From the NCBI GenBank assembly GCA_017881705.1, contig JADGQP010000002.1:1-7119 (forward strand): a stretch of DNA of 7,119 nucleotides. Reading direction: 5' to 3'. This stretch comes from Christensenellaceae bacterium. GTDB lineage: Bacteria; Bacillota; Clostridia; Christensenellales; Aristaeellaceae. Shown here piece by piece: positions 1 through 5,759 of the stretch. Made by a program: the position numbers and the translations under genes. The notes under the pieces were generated by a model, which saw only the letters and a list, made by a program, of their open reading frames with translations, ran no database searches and had not been told where the DNA came from. The first letter of the stretch is position 1, and every line of letters starts with the position of its first letter.

Positions 1-16
1 AAGGAAATCATTCCTT
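1..16 (-). terminator. Truncated hairpin, probable end of the gatB operon
   Basis: Seen: read on the minus strand, AAGGAA, a 4-nt loop TGAT, then TTCCTT, preceded by GGAGG. The purine-rich left arm (GGAGGAAGGAA) suggests a stem that continues past the window edge. It lies about 30 nt after the gatB stop. Inference: this is the start of the operon's rho-independent terminator. The remaining stem and any U-tract would lie outside the window, so this is unproven. Confidence 0.4.
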
Positions 17-26
17 CCTCCAACAC

Positions 27-52
27 AGGGCGTTTCACCGCCCTTTATTTTT
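27..52 (+). terminator. Intrinsic-terminator-like hairpin facing the gatB 3' end
   Basis: Seen: stem AGGGCG (27-32) with CGCCCT (39-44), a 6-nt loop, then TTATTTTT on the plus strand. The hairpin touches the gatB stop codon at 45-47, and the T-tract is made from the last gatB codons. Read on the minus strand the same stem has no U-tract. As an intrinsic terminator it would therefore stop plus-strand transcription entering from the left. This suggests a convergent gene there, or a barrier to antisense RNA into gatB. Confidence 0.5.
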
Positions 53-1502
53 CCAGAGCCTCGTGCAGCAGCTGTGCCAGCCGCTCCGGGTTGGCTTTTC
101 CGCGCATAATCGCCATGGTCTTGCCCATCAGAGCCTTTTCCACGCTTGGCTTGCCTTTTTGATAGGTTTCCACCATGTCCGGATTTTCCGAAAGGGCTTG
201 GGCAACCGCGTCCGTTAGCGCCGCATCGTCGCTGATGGTAAACAGCCCGTGTTCATGCGCGTATGCCTCGGGGTCGCAATCGTCGCTGAACAGCGCGGCA
301 AGGATTTTTTTGCCCGTGGAACTGTTGACCCGCCCATCCGATAAGAGGTTACAGAGTTTGGCCAGGTTACGGGGCGAAACCGGCAGCGACTCGCGGCCTT
401 CCACGGTCGGTCGACCGTTTTTTTCCGCATCGGCAGCGCGCGCGCTAATCAGCGCGAACACCTCGCCCTGTAAAAGGTTTGCAACGCTCATGGGCGTTTT
501 GGCCGCGGCAGCGGCTTCCTCGAAATACTCGGCCAGCCAGCGCTCGGCGGTAATCTGCTCGGCCGCATAGGCGGTCAGGCCGTAATCGCGGCGGTACGCC
601 TCGCGGCGCGCGTCCAGCAGGGTGGGAATCTCGCTGCGGATCGCCTGCATGTCCTCGTCCGTCAGGCCCACCTCCAGCAGATCCGGATCGGGAAAATAGC
701 GGTAATCGGCGCTGTTTTCCTTACGCCGCATGGAGGTGGTTTTACCCGTTTTCTGGTCGAAACGGCGCGTTTCCTGCACCACTTCCTCCCCCGCTTCCAG
801 CGCCGCCACCTGCCGATCGTACTCGGCCTGTATGGCGCGCTCAACGCTTTGGAAGGAGTTCAGGTTTTTCATTTCCGTACGCACGCCGAAAGGCTCGCCC
901 GGGTGGTGGATGCTCAGGTTCACATCGCAGCGCAGGCTTCCCTCGTTCATCCGGCAATCGCTTACGTTGATATAGGTGAGGATGGCGCGAATCTTGCGCA
1001 GGTACGCCACCGCCTCCTCCGCCGAGCGGATATCCGGCTCGCCGACGATCTCGATCAGCGGCACGCCGCAGCGGTTCATATCCAACATGGTGCCGTTTTC
1101 AGCGTCGTGCAGCAGTTTCCCCGCATCCTCCTCAATATGGATGCGGGTAATGCCGATCTTCTTTTCTCCTGCCTCGGTCTGCACCGTCAGCCACCCGCCC
1201 TCGCAAATCGGGCGGTAAAACTGGCTGATCTGGTATGCCTTGGGCAGGTCGGGGTAAAAATAATTTTTCCGGTCGAAGCGACTCACGTGGTGCACATGGC
1301 AGTTGAGCGCAAAACCCGCCATGGTTGCGTGGTGCAGTACGCGCTCGTTAAACACAGGCAGCGCGCCTGGCAGGCCCATGCAAACGGGGCAAACATGGGT
1401 GTTGGGCTGCGCGCCGAAGGTGGTTTTGCAGGCACAGAACACCTTGCTTTCGGTGTTAAGCTCCACGTGCGTTTCCAGGCCGATCACCATTTCCCAGCTC
1501 AT
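45..1502 (-). CDS. gatB: Asp-tRNA(Asn)/Glu-tRNA(Gln) amidotransferase subunit B
   Basis: GatB is the tRNA-binding kinase subunit of GatCAB. It phosphorylates the side-chain carboxylate of Asp-tRNA-Asn or Glu-tRNA-Gln and receives ammonia from GatA. The product is 485 aa, normal for the family. Seen: N-terminal VIGLETHVEL (6-15), then Cys23, Cys25, Cys38 and Cys41 (CxC and CxxC), matching the usual GatB zinc site. The cradle-domain blocks RFDRKNYFYPDLPKAYQISQ (75-94), IHIEEDAGKL, MNRCGVPLIEIV and EMKNLNSF are intact. The helical and YqeY-like tail that contacts tRNA covers about 330-485 and ends with MGKTMAIMRGKANPE. The start at 1502 is chosen because its ATG overlaps the gatA stop as ATGA and has AAGGAGG 9 nt upstream; an in-frame ATG 21 bp earlier has no such support. 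The overlap implies translational coupling to gatA. It is the last operon gene. Nothing looks degraded. Confidence 0.97.
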   Translation of the reverse strand: MSWEMVIGLETHVELNTESKVFCACKTTFGAQPNTHVCPVCMGLPGALPVFNERVLHHATMAGFALNCHVHHVSRFDRKNYFYPDLPKAYQISQFYRPICEGGWLTVQTEAGEKKIGITRIHIEEDAGKLLHDAENGTMLDMNRCGVPLIEIVGEPDIRSAEEAVAYLRKIRAILTYINVSDCRMNEGSLRCDVNLSIHHPGEPFGVRTEMKNLNSFQSVERAIQAEYDRQVAALEAGEEVVQETRRFDQKTGKTTSMRRKENSADYRYFPDPDLLEVGLTDEDMQAIRSEIPTLLDARREAYRRDYGLTAYAAEQITAERWLAEYFEEAAAAAKTPMSVANLLQGEVFALISARAADAEKNGRPTVEGRESLPVSPRNLAKLCNLLSDGRVNSSTGKKILAALFSDDCDPEAYAHEHGLFTISDDAALTDAVAQALSENPDMVETYQKGKPSVEKALMGKTMAIMRGKANPERLAQLLHEALEK

Positions 1503-3010
1503 GCGGTTTCGCCTCCTTTGCACAGACGCTCGTACGGCCGCAGGCCCTCGTTGGGCTTCGCGGCGCGCTCGTATGCCGCCGCCACGGAAAGGAGCCTGGG
1601 TAGACTGTCCCGCGCGCCCAGCAGGCTCATGCCGATAGGCAGCGTTTCGCCACCTTCTTCCGCATGGCCGCAGGGCACGCTTACGTTGGGCAGCCCCGTG
1701 AGGTTCGCGGGTACGGTATACAGATCGCCCATGTACATTTGCATAGGGTCGTCAGTTTTCTCGCCGAGGCGGTAGGCGTACGTGGGCGCCACGGGCGTCA
1801 GCAGCAGGTCGCAGGCGGACAGCGCCAGGCCAAACTCGTAACGCAGCAGTTCCCGCGCCTGTTGGGCTTTCAAATAAATCTGGTCCTGGTAGCCGCTGCT
1901 CAGCGCAAAGGTGCCCAGCATAATGCGGCGCTTCACCTCAATGCCGAAGCCCCCCTCGCGGCTCTTGCGGTACAGTTCGTCCAAATCGGCGTATTCCTTT
2001 GCGCGGTAGCCATAACGCACGCCGTCGAACCGCGCCAGGTTGCTGCTGGCTTCGGCGCTGGAGAGCACGTAGTAGGCGGACAGCGCATAGGGCAGCGAGG
2101 GCACGCTGGTTTCCACCACCGTCGCGCCCATTTCGCGCAAGGTTTCCGCCGCCGCCTGCACCGCGTGATACACGGGCATCGACAGCCCTTCTCCAAAGCA
2201 TTCCTTGGGCAACCCCACGGTAAGCCCGCTTAAGTCGCTCAACGTATCCAGCGGATGGACGGGCGAAAGCCCCGCATCGCTGGTGGCGTCATGCCGGTCG
2301 TAACCGGTAATAACATCCATGACAAGCGCGGCGTCCTCCGCGGTTTTACACAGCGGGCCGATCTGATCCAGCGAGCTTGCAAAAGCCACCAGCCCGTAAC
2401 GGCTCACCGCGCCGTAAGCAGGTTTGACCCCCACCACACCGCAAAAGGAAGCCGGTTGGCGGATGCTCCCGCCCGTATCGCTGCCCAATGCTGCGGGCGC
2501 CATTCCCGCGGCTACCGCGGCAGCCGCGCCGCCCGAGGAGCCACCGGGCACACGGTTTAGCGCCCAGGGGTTGTGGCAGGGGCCATACGCGCTGTTTTCG
2601 GTGCTGGAACCCATGGCAAACTCGTCCATATTCAGCCTGCCCAGGAGGGGCATCCCCGCCGCGCGCAGCTTTTCCACCACCGTGGCGCTGTACGGGGATA
2701 CGAAATCCTGAAGCATATGGCTGGCACAGGTGCATTTGCGGCCTTCCACCAGCATATTGTCCTTAAGCGCCACGGGGATGCCATCCAGCAGGGAGAGCGG
2801 CTTGCCCGCCTTACGGCGCGCGTCGCTCCCGGCGGCTTCCGCCCGCGCGGTTTGGGCGTACACCTCCAGATAGGCAAAAATTGCGTCGTTCTGGGCGGCG
2901 ATGCTAGCCAGATAGGCTTCCGTGATCTCCGTAGAAGTGATTTCGCCTTTTTGCAGCGCGTCGGCCAGCTCGCGCACCGTGAGGCGGCAGATTTCAGGGT
3001 AGGGTCGCAT
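1499..3010 (-). CDS. gatA: Asp-tRNA(Asn)/Glu-tRNA(Gln) amidotransferase subunit A (glutaminase)
   Basis: GatA hydrolyses glutamine (or asparagine) and channels the ammonia to GatB, which amidates the mischarged tRNA; it acts in the cytoplasm. The product is 503 aa, slightly longer than the usual 485 or so. Seen: the amidase-signature Ser-cisSer-Lys triad is complete, with Lys83 in VALKDNM, Ser158 in PGGSSGG and Ser182 in GSDTGGSIRQP. The spacings of 75 and 24 residues match the triad of characterised GatA proteins. Conserved GRLNMDEFAMGSSTENSAYG lies at 124-143 and GVVGVKPAYGAVSRYGLVAF at 191-210. The start at 3010 is chosen because AAAGGAG lies 7 nt upstream; a longer form starting at 3040 lacks this. 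It begins 48 nt after the aspS::gatC stop and ends in an ATGA overlap with gatB. The usual gatC-gatA-gatB order is kept if the fused GatC domain is counted. Stability of GatA normally depends on GatC, here supplied by that fusion (inference). Confidence 0.97.
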   Translation of the reverse strand: MRPYPEICRLTVRELADALQKGEITSTEITEAYLASIAAQNDAIFAYLEVYAQTARAEAAGSDARRKAGKPLSLLDGIPVALKDNMLVEGRKCTCASHMLQDFVSPYSATVVEKLRAAGMPLLGRLNMDEFAMGSSTENSAYGPCHNPWALNRVPGGSSGGAAAAVAAGMAPAALGSDTGGSIRQPASFCGVVGVKPAYGAVSRYGLVAFASSLDQIGPLCKTAEDAALVMDVITGYDRHDATSDAGLSPVHPLDTLSDLSGLTVGLPKECFGEGLSMPVYHAVQAAAETLREMGATVVETSVPSLPYALSAYYVLSSAEASSNLARFDGVRYGYRAKEYADLDELYRKSREGGFGIEVKRRIMLGTFALSSGYQDQIYLKAQQARELLRYEFGLALSACDLLLTPVAPTYAYRLGEKTDDPMQMYMGDLYTVPANLTGLPNVSVPCGHAEEGGETLPIGMSLLGARDSLPRLLSVAAAYERAAKPNEGLRPYERLCKGGETA

Positions 3011-3031
3011 GGTGTGGCTCCTTTCTGTAAA

Positions 3032-3053
3032 GCGGGGCAATCGCTTGCTCCGC
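3032..3053 (-). other. Intercistronic hairpin between aspS::gatC and gatA
   Basis: Seen on the minus strand: GCGG, A, GCAA, a GCGA loop (GNRA type), UUGC, C, CCGC. This is an 8-bp stem with one A-C mismatch, filling about half of the 48-nt gap. It ends about 12 nt before the gatA Shine-Dalgarno sequence. Only three U residues follow, so it is not a convincing terminator. It could affect mRNA processing, stability or gatA translation. It may also be chance. Confidence 0.35.
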
Positions 3054-3058
3054 GAGGA

Positions 3059-5143
3059 TCATTCGAACGTTTTAGGCACGGTGATGTATGGGCCGCTTAC
3101 GGTTTTGGCGTTCAGCAGCACCTTCGCAAGCGGAAAACTCTCCCCCGTTTCGTCCGTCCGCACGTTTTCGCTTTTCCGGTTTTTCGGGCGCGGAGCGCGC
3201 GGCGCCTGCCTGTCCAGCGCGGACAGCTCGCTCGCAAAATCCACAATGCCCAGAAAATCCTTGTCCATGGCCTGTTCGTCGCTTGGGGACAGGCTTAGCA
3301 TGCTGAGCAGCGCAGTATTGCGCACCGTTTCGCGCGTAAACTGCTCCTCGTGCTCGCGCTTCATTTCCTCGGCCACGTTCACGCCCAGTTTCAGCTCCTC
3401 CAACTGTTTGGGGTCTACAAAGTCCGGCGCGCCGGTCATGGGGCAGCTTGCGTCCTTGATCTTGGGAAAGGCAATCACCTCGCGAAGCGAACTCGCGCCG
3501 GTGAGCAGCATACACAGCCGATCCAGCCCAAAAGCGAAGCCCGCGTGCGGCGGCGTGCCGTAGCGGAAAGCACCCAGTAAGAAGCCGAAACGATTGCGCG
3601 CTTCCTCTTTGCTGAAGCCCAGGGCGCTAAACACCCTGCTTTGCACATCCGGCCGATGGATACGCACGCTACCGCTGCCCAGCTCCACGCCGTTGAGCAC
3701 CACGTCGTATGCCTGGGAACGCACCAGCGGCTTGGTGGCGTCGTCCTGCATCAGGTCTAGATCCTCCTCGTAGGGCATGGTAAAGGGATGGTGCATGGCG
3801 GCGTAGCGGTTTTCGTCCTTCTTATACTCGAACATCGGAAAATCGGTCACCAGCGCAAACTGGAACTGGCTATGGTCGATCACGCCCATCAGGTCGCCGC
3901 AGCGTACGCGCACGCCGCTGAGCACCCGGCGAACCACATCCAGCTGATCGGCGCAGAAAAGGATAAAATCGCCCTTTTGCGCATCCGCGGCCGTTTCCAA
4001 CGCCGCCCAGATTTCAGGGCTGAAATACTTGGGCAGAATACTGTTGATCTCCCCATCCGCCTTGTATAAAATCCACGCCATGCCTTTGGCGCCCAGTTTT
4101 TGTGCAAACAGCGTCAGCTGCTCGATGGTGGTGCGGGTGAAGGTTTCGCCGCCACCCTTCACGTTGATGCAGCGCACCACACCCCCATGCTTGAGCGCAT
4201 CGGTAAACACGCCGAAGGAGGATTGCGCCGCCGCTGGGCTCACATCCACAATCGGCAGATCGAAGCGCAGATCCGGCTTGTCGTTGCCATAGCGATCCAT
4301 GGCTTCCTGCCAGGTCAGACGTTTAAAAGGCAGTTCCAGCGGGCGTTCCATCACGCGCTCGTATAGGGTGGTAAACAGCTCTTTGAGGAAAGTAAGCATC
4401 TCCTCCTGTGTTACAAAGCTGCGCTCCATATCTACCTGCGTAAACTCGGGCTGACGGTCGGCGCGCAGGTCCTCGTCCCGGAAGCAGCGGGCAATCTGGT
4501 AATATTTGTCGATTCCGCCCACCATCAACAGCTGCTTATAGATCTGCGGGCTTTGCGGCAGGGCGTAGAACGTGCCCGGGTGCACGCGGCTGGGCACCAG
4601 ATAATCCCGCGCGCCCTCCGGCGTGGATTTGCACAGCATCGGTGTTTCCACCTGCAAAAACCCCTGCCCGTCCAAAATCCGCTCCGCCTCGCGCTGCAGC
4701 CTGGCGCGGAAGCGCAGGGTTTCGTACATCTTGGGGCGGCGCAGGTCGAGGTAGCGGTATTGCAGACGCAGTTCCTCGCGCACCGGCTCGTCGTCGGTCA
4801 GCGAAAAAGGCAGCGCCTCAGCCACCGAAAGCACCTCCATATACTCGGCGGCCAGCTCCACCTCGCCGGTGGGGATGGCGGCGTTATAGGTGCTTTCGTC
4901 GCGCAGGCGAATTTCCCCGGTAATCTGCACTACGCTCTGGTTATGCAGGCGCTCCGCCGCGGCGAAGCTGTCCGCATCCACGACGGACAGGTCGAAAACC
5001 GTCTGCAGCGTGCCCTCGCGGTCGTGCACATCCACAAAGATAATGCCGCCCATGTCGCGGCGGGTGAGCACCCAGCCGCAAACGGTTGCCCTTTGCCCGA
5101 TGTGCTCGCGGCGCAGGACGCCGCAATAGTGCGTACGATACAT
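3059..5143 (-). CDS. aspS: Aspartyl-tRNA synthetase fused to amidotransferase subunit C (AspRS::GatC)
   Basis: The AspRS part charges tRNA-Asp with aspartate and, if non-discriminating, also forms Asp-tRNA-Asn for GatCAB. The protein is 694 aa against about 590 for bacterial AspRS. Seen: OB-fold anticodon domain (about 1-110; RRDMGGIIFVDVHDREG at 28-44). The class II core includes TPEGARDYLVPSR (174-186), ALPQSPQIYKQ (194-204) and motif 2 FRDEDLRADRQPEFTQVDME (221-240). A bacterial-type GAD insertion follows (about 300-415), then AMHHPF, NGVELGSGSVRIH, and motif 3 with GLDR at 539-542. AspRS proper ends near 590. Residues 601-694 align along their length with GatC. The start at 5143 is chosen because AAGGAGGT lies 7 nt upstream; the upstream in-frame ATG at 5227 lies inside the T-box antiterminator and terminator region and is rejected. 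It is the first gene of the operon, behind a T-box. Tolerance for tRNA-Asn is inferred from the operon and from missing discriminating residues, not proven. Confidence 0.96.
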   Translation of the reverse strand: MYRTHYCGVLRREHIGQRATVCGWVLTRRDMGGIIFVDVHDREGTLQTVFDLSVVDADSFAAAERLHNQSVVQITGEIRLRDESTYNAAIPTGEVELAAEYMEVLSVAEALPFSLTDDEPVREELRLQYRYLDLRRPKMYETLRFRARLQREAERILDGQGFLQVETPMLCKSTPEGARDYLVPSRVHPGTFYALPQSPQIYKQLLMVGGIDKYYQIARCFRDEDLRADRQPEFTQVDMERSFVTQEEMLTFLKELFTTLYERVMERPLELPFKRLTWQEAMDRYGNDKPDLRFDLPIVDVSPAAAQSSFGVFTDALKHGGVVRCINVKGGGETFTRTTIEQLTLFAQKLGAKGMAWILYKADGEINSILPKYFSPEIWAALETAADAQKGDFILFCADQLDVVRRVLSGVRVRCGDLMGVIDHSQFQFALVTDFPMFEYKKDENRYAAMHHPFTMPYEEDLDLMQDDATKPLVRSQAYDVVLNGVELGSGSVRIHRPDVQSRVFSALGFSKEEARNRFGFLLGAFRYGTPPHAGFAFGLDRLCMLLTGASSLREVIAFPKIKDASCPMTGAPDFVDPKQLEELKLGVNVAEEMKREHEEQFTRETVRNTALLSMLSLSPSDEQAMDKDFLGIVDFASELSALDRQAPRAPRPKNRKSENVRTDETGESFPLAKVLLNAKTVSGPYITVPKTFE
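3062..3343 (-). other. gatC: GatC domain forming the C-terminus of AspRS
   Basis: These 94 residues (601-694) match the GatC layout block by block. The first helix is VRNTALLSMLSLSPSDEQ, where stand-alone GatC has VxHVAxLARLxLxEEE. Next comes FLGIVDFASELSALD (the usual QLxxIxxFxxxLxxxD), then the NVRTDE stretch (usually NVxREDE). The last block is PLAKVLLNAKTVSGPYITVP, where GatC ends NAPxxxDGYFxVPxVLE. The reading frame is continuous from AspRS, and the linker is only about 10-15 residues (GVNVAEEMKREHEE). GatC wraps around and stabilises GatA in GatCAB. No separate gatC exists between aspS and gatA, so this domain is presumably the functional subunit. Internal ATG (3364) and GTG (3382) codons could in principle also yield free GatC. 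Confidence 0.9.
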
Positions 5144-5176
5144 TGGCGCTACCTCCTTACCCTGTTGAAAGGATAC

Positions 5177-5217
5177 AAAAAAGCCTTCCACCCCGATTAT
5201 TACTCGGGGCGGAAGGC
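5177..5217 (-). terminator. T-box-controlled intrinsic terminator in the aspS leader
   Basis: Seen on the minus strand: a 14-bp stem made of 5217-5204 (GCCTTCCGCCCCGA) and 5196-5183 (TCGGGGTGGAAGGC), with one G-U pair. It has a 7-nt loop and is followed at once by six T residues (5182-5177). The 5' arm at 5215-5205 is the same stretch that pairs with the T-box in the antiterminator, so the two structures exclude each other. The U-tract ends about 33 nt before the aspS start. Confidence 0.97.
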
Positions 5218-5387
5218 GATTGTACAATCTTCTTCCGCGGTACCACCCGCATTGGCCGTTATACCGGCCCGCTCTTTCACGGAAACCACGCCTGACAAAA
5301 ACAGGCTTACGATTTCCCTTCGCTATATCGGGCGTACCCGTCCGCGTTTACTGGGCCTTTCGGCTTTTCAAGCGGATGCTCAGGGCT

Positions 5388-5391
5388 GTTC
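5388..5391 (-). promoter_or_regulatory. T-box specifier: AAC (Asn), overlapping GAA (Glu)
   Basis: Seen: opposite the AGTA S-turn, the 3' side of the specifier loop reads GAA-G-AAC-A. With the usual layout (GAA, one base, codon, purine) the specifier is AAC, for tRNA-Asn. Shifting one base gives GAA, for tRNA-Glu. No Asp codon (GAC or GAU) sits at this position, although the first gene is aspS. This fits an operon meant to make Asn-tRNA-Asn. Placement rests on hand folding. Confidence 0.75.
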
Positions 5392-5483
5392 TTCGCTCCG
5401 GCGAATCGGCCGCGCTTTCACCTTGGGCGGCTCTCTTAACGATTCTGCCTCGGAGGTACTCCTCCCGTCATGGCCTTGCGCGC

Positions 5484-5512
5484 ATTATACCGACCCGCAA
5501 ACGGTTTGTCAA
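5484..5512 (-). promoter_or_regulatory. SigmaA (sigma-70 type) promoter of the aspS operon
   Basis: Seen on the minus strand: TTGACA (5512-5507), a 17-nt spacer and TATAAT (5489-5484), both boxes fully consensus. Transcription probably starts at the A near 5477, giving a leader of about 334 nt that opens straight into T-box Stem I. A perfect promoter suggests strong unregulated initiation, with control left to the T-box. Confidence 0.93.
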
Positions 5513-5534
5513 GTCATATTGGGTAAAATCCTGG

Positions 5535-5562
5535 AAAAAAACAACAGGCGCAGCGTTCTGCG
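5535..5562 (-). terminator. Possible weak terminator after the glycosyltransferase gene
   Basis: Seen on the minus strand: CGCAG, a 4-nt loop AACG, CTGCG (5562-5549), a 7-nt spacer CCTGTTG, then seven T residues (5541-5535). The stem is short and the U-tract is displaced, so efficiency would be low. Its position just upstream of the aspS promoter would suit insulating the operon from polysaccharide-cluster transcription. Confidence 0.35.
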
Positions 5563-5579
5563 GTGTTATTGTCGGTTAA

Positions 5580-5759
5580 GTGGCTGCGCAGTATTGCCAA
5601 GTTTACACCCTTTCCCTATACATTTCGCTCACAGACGAGGAAGCGTATAAGGAAAACTTGCTGCCTAAGGCTTCCGAAGCCACCGCGCAGGTCGCCGGGT
5701 TCGGTCTGGTATCGGAGGGTTTTGGACCCCCGATACCTCCAGGCCGGTTTGTACCGTAG
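5580..5759 (+). CDS. Doubtful small ORF, 59 aa, GTG start
   Basis: Seen: an open frame from GTG at 5580 to TAG at 5757-5759. Its middle part, SLTDEEAYKENLLPKASEAT, has a plausible protein-like composition, and it ends in a Gly/Pro-rich tail. There is no clear ribosome binding site and no ATG. An in-frame stop comes directly before the start codon. No promoter is obvious, and it runs opposite to all neighbours. The tail is encoded by the 5708-5737 hairpin. I recognise no family. It may be a chance frame or a remnant. Confidence 0.15.
   Translation: MAAQYCQVYTLSLYISLTDEEAYKENLLPKASEATAQVAGFGLVSEGFGPPIPPGRFVP
5708..5737. repeat. Strong inverted repeat in the intergenic region
   Basis: Seen on the plus strand: GGTATCGG (5708-5715), a bulged A, GGG, a 7-nt loop TTTTGGA, then CCC and CCGATACC (5730-5737). 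This is 11 bp of stem with one bulge. Neither strand has a T-tract after it, so it is not a classical intrinsic terminator. It could be an mRNA 3'-end stabiliser for the glycosyltransferase transcript or a dispersed repeat element. Confidence 0.6.

Larger units (their letters stand above)
5177..5477 (-). promoter_or_regulatory. T-box riboswitch (tRNA-sensing leader) of the aspS::gatC-gatA-gatB operon
   Basis: The leader senses uncharged tRNA and lets transcription continue when aminoacylation is low. Seen, 5' to 3' on the minus strand: AGTA S-turn (5460-5457); Stem I helices CTCCG/CGGAG, GAATCG/CGATTC and GCCGC/GCGGC; and an AGAGAG bulge (5436-5431). The specifier side GAAGAACA follows at 5394-5387. 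Stem II pairs TCCGC with GCGGA (5376-5372, 5345-5341) around a GAAA-capped hairpin. It is followed by a CGGG/CCCG element, a GCCTG/CAGGC hairpin, and GGCCG/CGGCC. The T-box itself is GGGTGGTACCGCGG. The antiterminator is CGGG (5249-5246), a 7-nt bulge TGGTACC, GCGGAAG, then CTTCCGC and CCCG (5215-5205). The UGGU in the bulge would pair with tRNA 3' ACCA, or with GCCA using a wobble for G73. The specifier points to Asn, possibly Glu as well. Confidence 0.97.

Noticed and set aside
849..1775. Plus-strand ORF of 308 aa
   Set aside because: Lies antisense across the start of gatB and the end of gatA, both with complete family motifs. It is rich in His, Arg and Gln, as expected for a shadow frame in GC-rich DNA, and has no ribosome binding site.
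2573..3298. Plus-strand ORF of 241 aa
   Set aside because: Antisense to gatA and to the GatC domain, both strongly supported. No ribosome binding site and no recognisable motif.
3301..3420. AspRS::GatC junction as a frameshifted pair of separate genes
   Set aside because: The frame is continuous with no stop, the linker codons look ordinary, and both domains stay in the same frame, so a true fusion is simpler. Re-sequencing could still exclude a base error.
5144..5227. A 28-residue N-terminal extension of AspRS from the ATG at 5227
   Set aside because: That start lies inside the T-box antiterminator loop and the frame runs through the terminator and its U-tract. The ATG at 5143 has a perfect Shine-Dalgarno sequence and matches the normal AspRS N-terminus (MYRTHYCG).
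4553..5650. Plus-strand ORF of 365 aa
   Set aside because: Runs antisense through the AspRS N-terminal half, the T-box terminator and the promoter. Its composition is shadow-like and it crosses structured RNA elements that explain the sequence better.
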